Assembly: GCA_964509425.1 (NCBI GenBank)
Contig: CAZDWZ010000001.1
Span: forward strand, 372,001-436,000
Reading direction: 5' to 3'
Source: CAZDWZ01 sp964509425
Lineage (GTDB): Bacteria; Bdellovibrionota_C; UBA2361; SZUA-149; CAZDWZ01
DNA: 64,000 nucleotides
Part shown: positions 7,951 to 17,462 of the stretch, in pieces
Layout of the letters: each line of letters begins with the position of its first letter
Numbering within the stretch: position 1 is the first letter of the stretch
The notes under the pieces: model-generated
The model's database searches: none
What the model saw: only the letters and a program-made list of their open reading frames with translations
What the model was told of the DNA's origin: nothing
Translations under genes and position numbers: made by a program

Positions 7951-9420
7951 ATGTGGTTGCAGCAGGTTCAGACACCGGATTCGCCGGTGCCTCCGGTCGT
8001 GCGCGCGGTGGTTCCAGTCGATAACACCAATCGGCCAGGTGCTGCTGCATTCGATCGCACCTCACCGGAGGCTCCGGCCGGCGGCGGCTATATTCGAGAC
8101 AACAGTTCGGGGTACAAATTTCACATAACGGGAACAGATTCCGACGGAAAATACGTTCCGTCGCATGTCGTCGATCGCGAAGGAAACTTGGCGAGTGACA
8201 ACACGGATCATCCGAATTTCTCGATCACGGATGAGAATCAAATACTCGAAATGTTCGATCTCGTTGAATTGGAGCAAGATTCCGGCCATTTCCGCCGTCC
8301 AGGATTCATCGGCAAGTATTCACTCGGAAAGGATCGGGATGGAACGTGCACACTGTTCTTCTCGGGTGGGCAACACGAGAGCGGAATACTGCTCGAACCC
8401 CAGACATTCCACCACGGACGCTGGGATCGAACGCGGACGGAAGAGCCGGCAAAACGGCAAACCACAGCACCGCAACAAAGGTCTCTCATGCTGCCACCTC
8501 TGGTCGACTTGGCACCCGAACAGCCGCCACGCGACGAAAGAGATCGACCCATGGTTCCGCCACCGCCGCCGGTCCCCTCACCTGACGTGCCGAAGCAAAC
8601 TGCAAATCCCCCTGCGGCACACAGTAACACGCCGGCGGCCTCGCCGGCGCTCAGCTGGGATAGAGTTGTCGGCATGGTCGCCGCCGCCGCTCTCGGAAAA
8701 GACAACGGAATTCCAGGGAGCGAACGGCATCCCGGATTCGCCGCCGTGCTCTACGAAAAAGGTATCTTCACGAACTTCCACAAGAACTACCCGGATGCAA
8801 ATCCGAATCGAACTATCGCGTACGATAAAGTAGCATCCGGCATTCAAGCCGGGAAAGAATTCACGCTCAAGCCGCTTAGTGCTGGTGATGCCGAATATTT
8901 TCGCGGGCATTCGGGCTCCGAAAGTGCGCTGGTGATCACCGTGGAGAAATCCCCGGCGTATCTTTTTCAGACTGAAAGCGAACTCGATGGCTTCGGCATG
9001 ATCGTGCTGTCGGGAGAAAACGGATCGTTACCCGATTCAGTGTCGAGCGCCTACGAACGCGCCTCTAAGTTGGGCAGAGCCGGTGAACTCGTCACCAATC
9101 GCTGGATGTTGATGGATGAGAAGTCGAAACTGTACGCGATGGTTCGGAGAAACGGCCAAGTTCTCTTCTGCCATGCCGGAAAATCGGAGGCCCAACTCTT
9201 CGATCCTCTCCAAGCCATTCTGCTCAATGCAGAGTTCACGCAATCGCAAGCGAAAGACAAAGAGCAGCCTTGGGGCACTTTGAAAGATCTGATGTCGGAG
9301 AAGGGCGGAGGAAAATACCGGCAGGTCAAATGGGACGGAGAAGGAGTCTGGCGATACACCACAACCGGGGTTCCCACGATTGCACCGCGCACCGCGGAAC
9401 CGGCTCCTCCGAAGGACTAA
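7951..9420 (+). CDS. Unknown two-domain protein with proline-rich linker, 489 aa
   Basis: Not recognised. It starts at ATG 7951 with GAGGTT about 8 nt upstream. Three parts are visible. An N-terminal soluble region (about 1-165) opens with Pro-rich sequence and then shows alternating strand-like segments. A low-complexity Pro/Arg/Gln linker (about 165-235, including PPPPPVPSPD) follows. The C-terminal domain (about 235-480) is mixed alpha/beta and contains a conserved-looking core (FGMIVLSGENG, then NRWMLMDEKSKLYAMVRRNG). There is no signal peptide or membrane segment, so it looks cytosolic unless exported by a dedicated route. It is followed 50 nt later by another unknown gene on the same strand. 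The organisation recalls secreted effectors or substrates with an exposed linker, but that is a guess. Confidence 0.7.
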   Translation: MWLQQVQTPDSPVPPVVRAVVPVDNTNRPGAAAFDRTSPEAPAGGGYIRDNSSGYKFHITGTDSDGKYVPSHVVDREGNLASDNTDHPNFSITDENQILEMFDLVELEQDSGHFRRPGFIGKYSLGKDRDGTCTLFFSGGQHESGILLEPQTFHHGRWDRTRTEEPAKRQTTAPQQRSLMLPPLVDLAPEQPPRDERDRPMVPPPPPVPSPDVPKQTANPPAAHSNTPAASPALSWDRVVGMVAAAALGKDNGIPGSERHPGFAAVLYEKGIFTNFHKNYPDANPNRTIAYDKVASGIQAGKEFTLKPLSAGDAEYFRGHSGSESALVITVEKSPAYLFQTESELDGFGMIVLSGENGSLPDSVSSAYERASKLGRAGELVTNRWMLMDEKSKLYAMVRRNGQVLFCHAGKSEAQLFDPLQAILLNAEFTQSQAKDKEQPWGTLKDLMSEKGGGKYRQVKWDGEGVWRYTTTGVPTIAPRTAEPAPPKD

Positions 9421-9470
9421 AAGAACGCTCACGTTGTTTATCAACCTAACCAGTAAAGGGAGAAGAGCAT

Positions 9471-10517
9471 ATGATTGTTCGTACAGCGGAGAGAACAGAG
9501 CTTCCGGCGACCTTCGTGCTTCCGGAGAAATTGTCGCTTCCGCAGCCCGATGATGCGACGACGTTTTGCGCAGACAAAGTGGACGCGCCGAAGGTTGATC
9601 CGCGAATGCGGGCCGAGCTCGATCGGTTCATGGGCGAACAAGAGAGTTTGCGCAAAGAGTATATTCCAAAGATGTGCGATCTCGCGGCGGACAAGGCAGT
9701 GCCGGGAGGGTCGAAGGTTCTCGGTGAGCGGAGAATCAAGGTCAAAGCAGCCGCGGACCGCCTCGAGAAAGCGCTCACTGAAAAATGGCCCCTCGCGATC
9801 GAGAAGCAATTACACGACATTGATCGTGCGTACGTGAAAGTGAAGGATATCTTCGATGCAACGGGAGGGAAGCCAATCACTTCTCCCAAGCTGATCGAAG
9901 AATTCAAGAAAGAGTACGCAGCAGCGATGAGTCAAGATCCCGAAGCAATGGTTTTTCCGCCGACCGGCCTCACGGCCGACATGGCCCGCGACCTTGTTGT
10001 ATTGGGAAAAACAAAGTTGTACCGGCTCGAGAATTGGGTGGGATTTGAATTTCAAGCCGCGGCAATTTGCGGTTGGCTGGGCAGCAAAGGAGAAGACATC
10101 AGCTTTAGCGCAGAAGTGCCGGATGCAGCAAAAGCGGCAATGCGCAAGGATCCGAATTTGAAAGAGCGCCGCGATAAAGCAATCCAGGACGCTTGGAACA
10201 AATACGGGGGCCGAGTCGAAGCCATCGATGCGATTAATGAACGCGTTGAGACTTACAAAAACATCAAAGGCGTTTTTGACGCGTATGTCGAACTTTCGAG
10301 GTCCACTGACGATCTTGCCCGCGCTGAGCGCCAGGTGATGGCGGCAATCGAAGCCAATTCCAAAGATTGGCTCCAAGGAGACGCTTTCCCTGAGTTCAAA
10401 AAACTTCAGAAGGAGTTTCTGGATAAACGAGATAAAACCTTTGAAGCCGCGAAAGTGAGAATGGAAGCGGTGAAGGAAATAATCCAGAAGGAGGAGTCCG
10501 AGAAACGAAGGAAATAA
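9471..10517 (+). CDS. Unknown helical protein, 348 aa
   Basis: Not recognised. It starts at ATG 9471 behind AAAGGGAGAAGAG. After a 50-residue polar N-terminus the protein is predominantly alpha-helical and rich in Lys, Glu, Ala and Asp. Coiled-coil-like stretches lie at about 60-125 and 285-348, ending in a charged tail (QKEESEKRRK). A hydrophobic helix-rich centre (about 165-205) is too short and polar for certain membrane insertion. There is no signal peptide. It lies 50 nt downstream of the 489-residue unknown protein in the same orientation, so the two probably form one unit, perhaps an effector-like protein with a helical partner or chaperone. It runs nearly into the convergent deaminase gene (15 nt apart). 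Confidence 0.7.
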   Translation: MIVRTAERTELPATFVLPEKLSLPQPDDATTFCADKVDAPKVDPRMRAELDRFMGEQESLRKEYIPKMCDLAADKAVPGGSKVLGERRIKVKAAADRLEKALTEKWPLAIEKQLHDIDRAYVKVKDIFDATGGKPITSPKLIEEFKKEYAAAMSQDPEAMVFPPTGLTADMARDLVVLGKTKLYRLENWVGFEFQAAAICGWLGSKGEDISFSAEVPDAAKAAMRKDPNLKERRDKAIQDAWNKYGGRVEAIDAINERVETYKNIKGVFDAYVELSRSTDDLARAERQVMAAIEANSKDWLQGDAFPEFKKLQKEFLDKRDKTFEAAKVRMEAVKEIIQKEESEKRRK

Positions 10518-10532
10518 GGCGGTAAGAGAAGC

Positions 10533-11000
10533 CTACGCTGGGTGCTGCAAGTTTTGCCAGAATCCCTCGTGCGGCTTCCGGCCCTCTTCCTCAAGGATCG
10601 GCCCCAATATTTCGGACTTCACGGCACCGCTGTTGATGACCGAACCACAGGGCTCGCAAAGTTGAGCCCCCACTAACTTACCGAACTCTGCACCAGAAAA
10701 TGAAAAGACCACCCGGCGAATTCCCGACCAATAAATCGCTCCGGCACACATTGCGCATGGTTCCGTGGAAGCATATAGCGTTGCCCGCTCAATCTGTTCT
10801 CGTGAGAGTTCATTCCACGCTTTCAAGAGAAGGTTTAGCTCGGCATGCCCAAGAGGGTTCCCGGTAAAAAAAGTGTTCTCCGCTGTGAGAATTATCTTCC
10901 CATCAAGCGCAAGCAGAGCACCGAACGGTTTGTTCCCGCGGGCCCGGGCATCAAGAGCAATATCGTTCACCCTTCGAATGAAATGCTCATGTGCACTCAT
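10533..11000 (-). CDS. Zinc-dependent nucleoside/nucleobase deaminase (CMP/dCMP deaminase fold)
   Basis: A 155-residue cytidine-deaminase-fold enzyme with the two zinc motifs HAE (residues 52-54; His52 zinc ligand, Glu54 proton shuttle) and PCAMC (81-85; Cys82 and Cys85 zinc ligands). The family covers tRNA adenosine deaminase TadA, guanine deaminase and cytosine deaminase. The sequence after PCAMC (AGAIYWSGIRRVVF) fits TadA/GuaD-like members, but TadA's RNA-binding features are not obvious and the C-terminus is unusually long. I use ATG 11000, preceded by GAGAAG; a TTG at 11057 is open but would start next to the malQ stop. It follows malQ by 63 nt as last gene of the glycogen operon, a context that does not explain its role. 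Confidence 0.85.
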   Translation of the reverse strand: MSAHEHFIRRVNDIALDARARGNKPFGALLALDGKIILTAENTFFTGNPLGHAELNLLLKAWNELSREQIERATLYASTEPCAMCAGAIYWSGIRRVVFSFSGAEFGKLVGAQLCEPCGSVINSGAVKSEILGPILEEEGRKPHEGFWQNLQHPA

Positions 11001-11063
11001 ATCAACTTCTCTCGAAAGATGGACACCGACTAGAGTTCTTCCCCGAAACTCTGGCAATCGGCA

Positions 11064-13244
11064 TTAGGCACGCGACCGTCGGACCGTTTCAGTGATGCCG
11101 AGAAACGTCGGATGTGCTGCAAGCTCATCGACCGGCACCGAATATCTCCGCTTCCAGTTCGGTTGCTCCGACACGGTTCCCGGAACATTGTATTGCTCCT
11201 TCTGCCAGATCAAATCTTCGAGCTGAATGAGCTGCAAGAGACATGGCGTAGTCGAGAGGAATTCATGAACTGGGGAATTGAAACTCGAAGAGTCCTCCGA
11301 ATGTGAATGCTGGAGGCGGTGCCGAAGTGCTTCGATATCGCGACCTCGAGCGTCTCTCGCGGATTGGGCCGCTTCTCCGTGGAGCGCACCGAGCTCTTGA
11401 CGAACTTTAATATCTTCCCCCTCGATGAATCCACGCAGCGTTGGAAGGTCATGAGTGGAAGTAACAACGAGTGCGAGCGGAGGATATTCCTCGGCCGGAA
11501 CAAAATACCCCGGCGAAGACATGAAATAGAGCACCTTGTACGAAAGCACGCGCCGTGCTCGCATGGCATTCGAAACTTCTTCCGGAACCGTTCCGAGATC
11601 CTCTCCGATGACGACGGTCCGATTCCTGTGGCTCTCAAGCGCGACGATGGCCATCAGATCATGGAGCGGGTAGCGCAAATACGCCCCGGCCGATGCCGGC
11701 ATTCCTTGAGGAATCAAAAACAACCGGTAGAGCGACATCACATGATCGAGCCGAAGAGCGCCCGCTCTTTCCATTTGGCACCGAATGAGCGCCGCGAAGG
11801 GCTCATAGCCTTCTTCACGCAGGCATTTTGGAGAGACCGCTGGGAGACCCCAAACCTGACCCTCTGGACCAAGCGCATCGGGAGGTGCACCGAGACTGAG
11901 CTTGCGAACGAAAATTCTTTGATCGATCCACGACTCAGCTCCCGCAGCGTCGACGCCAAGAGCAAGATCTCCGTAACAGCGAAGCTCCACCCCAAGCGAT
12001 TCCAGTTCCGCGATAGCATCCGCGAGCTGACTTTCGGCAACCCACGCTTGATACTGATAGAACAAGATCTCTTCGGATGAAGCCACCGCGAACTCGTACA
12101 CTTCCGCGGAGAACGGATCCTGGTACTCGATCGGCCAGGTTGTCCACGCCCAACCGGACTTGCCGGTTTTCGATTGCACGAAATGATCAGCAAGAGCCGA
12201 ATGAAGAGCAAAGAGACGAAGACGTTCGCCTCTTCTCTGAGTGAAGGCCTGAAAGGCAGCCGCTCGATCGGTGCTCTTTTTCAGATGACGATCACGAAAC
12301 TCATCGAACAAAATTCGAAGGCATCTTTGCTTCAACTTCCAAACTCGAGCGAAGTCGACGAATTCTGCACCTTGCACTTCTCCGAGAAGCTGTTTGGTCG
12401 CTTTGAGCTTCAGAAACGCCTTCACCTTTTCTGAGCCCAGGAATTCCGGAACCGCCTCGAGATCAATTGCAAGCGGCTGTATCTCGAAACGAGAGCTCGG
12501 CGAATACGGACTCGAGCCACCAGGAGGTAAAGAATGGAGGGGATTGATTCCGATAAAGCTGCCTCCGGCTGCGGCGATGACTTTACCGACATCTCTGAGA
12601 TCAGTGAGGTCGCCGATGCCCCAATTCCTTGACGAGCGGAGCGCCGGAATTTGAACTCCGACTCCCCAAAGCTTTTTCCCCTGAAGCAGGGAATCCGAAA
12701 CATAACATTGGTTCGGGCACACTATGATACGGCAGCCCGCAGATGCGCAGTCAGTGTCCGCTGAGGAATCCACGCGAAAACTCACTCGCAAGTAGTGATA
12801 CCCGTCCTTCGGAAGGAGCGGGAGGTTCAGGAGAACTTTGCCTTCGGATTTTGCGAGTTCTCCGAGGAACCGGGTGCCACCGGAACGAGATCCCCCTTCT
12901 TCAAAGAACTCCCATCGGAGCTGGGAGGAGTCTGAAGATGCCTCAGAGGGCGGAAGGATCAAGATTGAGAGCGGGAGTTCCTCTCGATGACACACAACTA
13001 CCGGTGGGAGCGTCTCTCCCCGCGATGATTCTTCGATTTCTTCTGATGCTCGATCGAGAGCCGCCCGGCTTCCCGCATCGTAGCCCAATGCGTCGACAAT
13101 CGCGCGGCAAGTTTCGTCCGAGAGCGCGTGCCACTTTCCCGCAATGTCCCAATACCCGGATTCCACTCCCAGAAGCGCGGCAAGCCGCCGCAGCGACGCC
13201 GACATGTCCTCATCGGATACTCGGGGCATTCGATCGGCTTTCAT
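11064..13244 (-). CDS. malQ: 4-alpha-glucanotransferase (amylomaltase, GH77)
   Basis: Cytosolic disproportionating enzyme that transfers alpha-1,4-glucan segments between maltooligosaccharides. The 726-residue protein has the enterobacterial-type extra N-terminal domain (about 1-190) before the GH77 barrel. All three catalytic residues are visible: the nucleophile Asp500 in RLDH, the acid/base Glu548 in VIGEDLG, and the transition-state stabiliser Asp599 in STHDLPT. It starts 4 nt after the glgB stop, so translation is probably coupled. Together with glgB and glgX it recycles the linear and debranched glucans produced during glycogen turnover. No frameshift or missing motif was seen. Confidence 0.96.
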   Translation of the reverse strand: MKADRMPRVSDEDMSASLRRLAALLGVESGYWDIAGKWHALSDETCRAIVDALGYDAGSRAALDRASEEIEESSRGETLPPVVVCHREELPLSILILPPSEASSDSSQLRWEFFEEGGSRSGGTRFLGELAKSEGKVLLNLPLLPKDGYHYLRVSFRVDSSADTDCASAGCRIIVCPNQCYVSDSLLQGKKLWGVGVQIPALRSSRNWGIGDLTDLRDVGKVIAAAGGSFIGINPLHSLPPGGSSPYSPSSRFEIQPLAIDLEAVPEFLGSEKVKAFLKLKATKQLLGEVQGAEFVDFARVWKLKQRCLRILFDEFRDRHLKKSTDRAAAFQAFTQRRGERLRLFALHSALADHFVQSKTGKSGWAWTTWPIEYQDPFSAEVYEFAVASSEEILFYQYQAWVAESQLADAIAELESLGVELRCYGDLALGVDAAGAESWIDQRIFVRKLSLGAPPDALGPEGQVWGLPAVSPKCLREEGYEPFAALIRCQMERAGALRLDHVMSLYRLFLIPQGMPASAGAYLRYPLHDLMAIVALESHRNRTVVIGEDLGTVPEEVSNAMRARRVLSYKVLYFMSSPGYFVPAEEYPPLALVVTSTHDLPTLRGFIEGEDIKVRQELGALHGEAAQSARDARGRDIEALRHRLQHSHSEDSSSFNSPVHEFLSTTPCLLQLIQLEDLIWQKEQYNVPGTVSEQPNWKRRYSVPVDELAAHPTFLGITETVRRSRA

Positions 13245-13248
13245 GGGC

Positions 13249-15273
13249 CTAACTCTCCGGTGTTAAATACACGGCTCCAAGCGGTGGCAGAGTCAACTGC
13301 AGCGAATGCGGGAACCCGTGAGCTCCTTCGTCGCTCGCGTGCACTCCCCCGCCATTTCCAATATTTCCTCCGCCGTAGACACCGGCGTCTGAATTGAGAA
13401 TCTCTCTCCAGTGTCCTTTCCACGGAACGCCGATTCGGTACCCGTAACGAGGCACCGGCGTAAAATTGCAGACGACCAGCACGGGTGGATCCTGAGGATC
13501 ACCGGAACGGACAAAACTGAGAACAGAGTTTTGACTGTCGTGGCAATCGACCCATCGGAAGCCTTCCCACGAACAATCATGCTTGTGCAGCGAAGGCTCG
13601 TGTCGGAGGTGCATATTCAAGTCTTGAATTAACTGCCGGATACCTTCGTGGCGATCGTATTCCAAGAGATGCCAATCGAGACTCTGACTTGAAACCCACT
13701 CGGACCACTGAGCGAACTCACAGCCCATGAACAGCAATTTTTTCCCCGGATATCCCCACATGTAAGAATAGAGGAGCCGGAGATTCGCGAATTGCTGCCA
13801 GTCATCTCCCGGCATTTTGCCAATAAGCGAGCCCTTTCCATGCACTACTTCGTCATGGGAAAGCGGGAGCAGAAAGTTCTCTTGGAAAGCATAGAGCAGT
13901 CCGAACGTCAGATCGTTCTGGTGATACGAGCGATGTACGCACTCCTTCGACATATATCGCAGAGTATCGTTCATCCAACCCATGTTCCATTTATAGGCAA
14001 ATCCGAGTCCGCCAACGTAGGTCGGTCGAGAAACCATCGGCCAGGCCGTCGATTCCTCGGCGATCGTAAGCACGTCTGGATGCTGCTCATAGACGACGGC
14101 ATTTAGCCGTTTTAGAAACTCGATCGCTTCGAGGTTCTCTCGTCCGCCGTAGACGTTCGGAATCCATTCTCCCTGTTCGCGCGAGTAATCGCGATAAAGC
14201 ATCGAAGCAACGGCGTCCACTCGGAGGCCGTCGATGTGATATTTTTCGAGCCAGAAAAGCGCGCTGGAAATAAGAAAGTTCCGCACTTCATGCCGGCCGT
14301 AGTTGAAAATGGCACTCTTCCAGTCCGGATGATACCCCTCGCGAGGGTCTGAGTGTTCATAAAGGTGCGTCCCGTCGAACACCGCGAGACCGTGTCCGTC
14401 GCAGGGAAAGTGCGCGGGCACCCAGTCCACGATGACTCCGATGTCATGTTGGTGCATTACATCGACGAAATACATAAAATCGTGAGGAGTTCCGAAGCGG
14501 CTAGTCGCACCGAAATATCCGAGAGTCTGATAACCCCATGACCCGTCAAACGGGTGTTCCGAGATCGGCAGCAGTTCAATGTGTGTAAACCCGAGCCTGC
14601 GAACATACTCTGCAAGCTTGTGCGCCAGCTCGCGGTACGTGAGGGTGCGATTCCCCTCTTCCGGATTCCGCGCCCACGACCCAAGATGCACCTCGTATAT
14701 GCTCATCGGCGAATGAAGCGTGTGTCGCTCGCGACGCCTCATCATCCATTCCTGATCGTTCCACGAGTACCCACCCAGCTCAAAGACAACGGACGCCGAC
14801 AACGGCGGTTTCTCGGCATAGAATGCGTAGGGATCTATTTTCTCAAAAGACGCACCGCTCACGCGTGAACGAATGAAGAATTTGTAAGTTTCGCCCGACT
14901 TCACCTCGGGAACAAACGTCGACCAGCATCCGATCTGAGGATGATTCGACATCGGATTCGCTTGCGAGTCCCAATTATTAAAATTGCCGATGACGGACAC
15001 GAATTCGGCGTTGGGCGCCCAAACGAGAAAATGGACTCCCGGAACTCCGTCCTTCAACACCCGATGCGCGCCGAATTTTTCAAAGCTACGGTAATGGTTG
15101 CCCTCCGAGAGCAGATGGTAGTCAAGATCGGAAAGCCAAGGAGCGGAACCATTCCACTCTAATGTAATCCCATCGGTCGACACGCCTAAAGAATTGTCCG
15201 AGCCAACACTACTCGTCGAACCGTCTAACGATTCCTTTTTCGTCGATCGAATTCTTCTTTTTGCCACTGCCAC
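13249..15273 (-). CDS. glgB: 1,4-alpha-glucan branching enzyme (GH13)
   Basis: Introduces alpha-1,6 branches during glycogen synthesis. The 674-residue protein has a CBM48 domain (about 70-165; APNAEFVSVIGNFNNWD) and a GH13 barrel with DWVPAHFP (293-300), nucleophile Asp353 in GLRVDAVASM, acid/base Glu406 in IAEES and Asp474 in SHDEVVHGKGSL. The last two are signatures that separate branching from debranching enzymes. It starts at GTG 15273 with AAAGGAG 8 nt upstream. The first 40 residues are a Ser/Lys-rich extension without a family counterpart. It lies between glgX and malQ. The stop falls within the malQ ribosome-binding region. Confidence 0.97.
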   Translation of the reverse strand: MAVAKRRIRSTKKESLDGSTSSVGSDNSLGVSTDGITLEWNGSAPWLSDLDYHLLSEGNHYRSFEKFGAHRVLKDGVPGVHFLVWAPNAEFVSVIGNFNNWDSQANPMSNHPQIGCWSTFVPEVKSGETYKFFIRSRVSGASFEKIDPYAFYAEKPPLSASVVFELGGYSWNDQEWMMRRRERHTLHSPMSIYEVHLGSWARNPEEGNRTLTYRELAHKLAEYVRRLGFTHIELLPISEHPFDGSWGYQTLGYFGATSRFGTPHDFMYFVDVMHQHDIGVIVDWVPAHFPCDGHGLAVFDGTHLYEHSDPREGYHPDWKSAIFNYGRHEVRNFLISSALFWLEKYHIDGLRVDAVASMLYRDYSREQGEWIPNVYGGRENLEAIEFLKRLNAVVYEQHPDVLTIAEESTAWPMVSRPTYVGGLGFAYKWNMGWMNDTLRYMSKECVHRSYHQNDLTFGLLYAFQENFLLPLSHDEVVHGKGSLIGKMPGDDWQQFANLRLLYSYMWGYPGKKLLFMGCEFAQWSEWVSSQSLDWHLLEYDRHEGIRQLIQDLNMHLRHEPSLHKHDCSWEGFRWVDCHDSQNSVLSFVRSGDPQDPPVLVVCNFTPVPRYGYRIGVPWKGHWREILNSDAGVYGGGNIGNGGGVHASDEGAHGFPHSLQLTLPPLGAVYLTPES

Positions 15274-15336
15274 CGTGCGGGCTCCTTTGTGTTGCGTGTT
15301 TCCGGTATTGCGAAGTTCTACGAACTGATCCGCGTT

Positions 15337-17418
15337 TCAAATACTGAACACGGCTGATGAGTCCCTGGGATTCCCTCGGAATATCATCAGAGTTTGAGCC
15401 GGTACTTCGAGCGTTGTCTCGCCGCGAACGGTGACGGGCTCCCGAAACGGCGTAATCTCATCGGTTCTCAGTATTAATCGCCATTCCTTTTCTAGCAGAT
15501 GACGAGAAATTCGAAAGTGTGCGGGAACTTTTGCCGGATTTAGGAAAATCAGTGTTGAGTCTCCTCCAAGCTCGAGCGGACCGGAATAGATGCAGAGAAC
15601 CTTGGTAGATTCATCGTTCCAAGCCGCTCCCTCAAGCACGTCCCCAGATTCACTCAGCCACAGGACATCAGGAAGCATGGTCCGAGTTTGAATTGCACCG
15701 GTCAAAAACGACGCACCGAAGAGCGGCCCCTGCTCACGCCGAAACATTTGAAGATACGAAACGAACTGCGTGAGATCAGAGTGCTCATCCATTCGCTTCC
15801 AATCCACCCAGCTGACTTCGTTGTCCTGGTTGTAGGCGTTATTGTTTCCTTGCTGAGTCCTCGCGCCTTCGTCACCGGCGAGAATCATCGGTGTTCCGAG
15901 GGAAAGGAACAACGTTGCTAATAAATTCTTCATCGAGCGGATTCGCATTCTTTCAATCGACTCATCGCCGCTCGGACCGTCGATACCGTGATTCGAACTG
16001 AAGTTATCATTCGTTCCGTCCCGGCCGTTCTCCCCGTTCACATCGTTCCGCTTTGTCGAGTAGCTGACCAAATCGTACAACGTAAATCCATCATGGGCCG
16101 TTACAAAATTTACGGAAGCCCGAGGTGTCCGCCCTCCATCTTGAAAGAGGGTGCTCGTTCCCGAAAACGCGGAAGCGAGTTGAGGCACAGCGAACGCATC
16201 GCCGCGCCAGAATCGCCGGACGTTGTCGCGAAACACTCCATTCCATTCACTGATGCCTCTCGGAAAGTTTCCCACTTGATAGCCGCTGGGGGTTGCATCC
16301 CATGACTCGGCAATGAGCTTTTTTCGCGACAGGAGAGGGTCTTGCTGGATTGCTCCAAACACGGGATTTTCACGTTGGAAATTGCCGTTGGCATCGCGCG
16401 CGATAGCACTCGCGAGGTCAAACCGGAAGCCGTCGACCTGACATTCTCCAGCCCAAAATCGGAGACTGTCGAGAATGAGTTTTTGAACAACCGGATGCGC
16501 TGCGTTCATGGTGTTCCCGCACCCCGTGAAATCTTCGTAGCGATCGGGAGAACCGGGCACAGTGCGATAATACGTCGCGTTATCCAGTCCACGAAAGGAG
16601 TAGATGGGGCCGTCGACATCACCTTCTGCGGTGTGGTTGTAGACAACATCGAGAAGCACTTCAATTCCGACCTGATGAAGTGTCCTTACCATTTCTTTAA
16701 ATTCGCGGAGCACGGCATCTGGATCTTTTCTTGACGCGGCCGTCGCAAACCGGGGATCAGGCGCAAAAAACGCAGCCGTGTTGTAGCCCCAGAAATTTGT
16801 CAGTCCTTGCCGAAGCAACCTCGGTTCATTCCCGCGAGCGTGAATCGGCAGCAGTTCCACCGCGGTTACACCGAGATTCTGAAAATGGCGGAGCATCGGC
16901 TCCGAGCTGAGGCCCAAATACGTACCACGTTTCTCTGGACTCACCTGAGGATGATTCATCGTGAGGCCGCCGACGTGGGCTTCATAGATCAAAGTCGAAG
17001 ACCACGGCACATCAGGACAAGACGTGTTCTTCCAATCGAATTTATGTTCGCAGACACAGGAAACCCAGGACGGGTTTCCGTCGAGTTCCTCGCCGACGAC
17101 AACTCCTCTTGTATACGGGTCGAGCAATATCCGATTCGAATCGAAGAAAAATCCTTCTCTGGGCGCATTTTTCCCTGAAGCGCGAAATGCGTAGCGTTGA
17201 CCGGTGCACACCCCGGAGACAAAAACGTGATAGATAAACTCAGATGGACCGAAAAGCGGGATCACCGCTTCGATGTTTTCCGAGCTCGAATCAAACAAAC
17301 AGAGCTCTATTCCGCTTGCACTCTCAGAGTAGACAGCAAAATTTGTTCCTCCATCCCGCACAAAGGCGCCGAAAGGAAATACCTTTCCGCGCTCGACCTT
17401 GTTCCACTTCGTCTTCAT
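15337..17418 (-). CDS. glgX: Glycogen debranching enzyme (GlgX/TreX-type isoamylase)
   Basis: Hydrolyses alpha-1,6 branches of glycogen or limit dextrin. The 693-residue protein has an N-terminal CBM48-like domain (10-115) and a GH13_11 barrel: DVVYNHTAEG (257-266), nucleophile Asp334 in GFRFDLASAI, acid/base Glu371 in LIAESWD, and Asp443 in TAHDGFTLYDL. The C-terminal beta-domain ends at about 690. The start is ATG 17418, 7 nt after GGGAG. It follows glpD by 44 nt and precedes glgB by 63 nt. The GlgX/TreX group fits better than pullulanase because there is no signal peptide or extra CBM. Confidence 0.95.
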   Translation of the reverse strand: MKTKWNKVERGKVFPFGAFVRDGGTNFAVYSESASGIELCLFDSSSENIEAVIPLFGPSEFIYHVFVSGVCTGQRYAFRASGKNAPREGFFFDSNRILLDPYTRGVVVGEELDGNPSWVSCVCEHKFDWKNTSCPDVPWSSTLIYEAHVGGLTMNHPQVSPEKRGTYLGLSSEPMLRHFQNLGVTAVELLPIHARGNEPRLLRQGLTNFWGYNTAAFFAPDPRFATAASRKDPDAVLREFKEMVRTLHQVGIEVLLDVVYNHTAEGDVDGPIYSFRGLDNATYYRTVPGSPDRYEDFTGCGNTMNAAHPVVQKLILDSLRFWAGECQVDGFRFDLASAIARDANGNFQRENPVFGAIQQDPLLSRKKLIAESWDATPSGYQVGNFPRGISEWNGVFRDNVRRFWRGDAFAVPQLASAFSGTSTLFQDGGRTPRASVNFVTAHDGFTLYDLVSYSTKRNDVNGENGRDGTNDNFSSNHGIDGPSGDESIERMRIRSMKNLLATLFLSLGTPMILAGDEGARTQQGNNNAYNQDNEVSWVDWKRMDEHSDLTQFVSYLQMFRREQGPLFGASFLTGAIQTRTMLPDVLWLSESGDVLEGAAWNDESTKVLCIYSGPLELGGDSTLIFLNPAKVPAHFRISRHLLEKEWRLILRTDEITPFREPVTVRGETTLEVPAQTLMIFRGNPRDSSAVFSI

Positions 17419-17462
17419 TCGGTCACTCCCGCTTCTCTCGTCTACTCAGAACTCTCGGCAGT

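Noticed and set aside
11307..12080. Plus-strand frame opposite malQ
   Set aside because: Antisense shadow; malQ carries all three catalytic residues.
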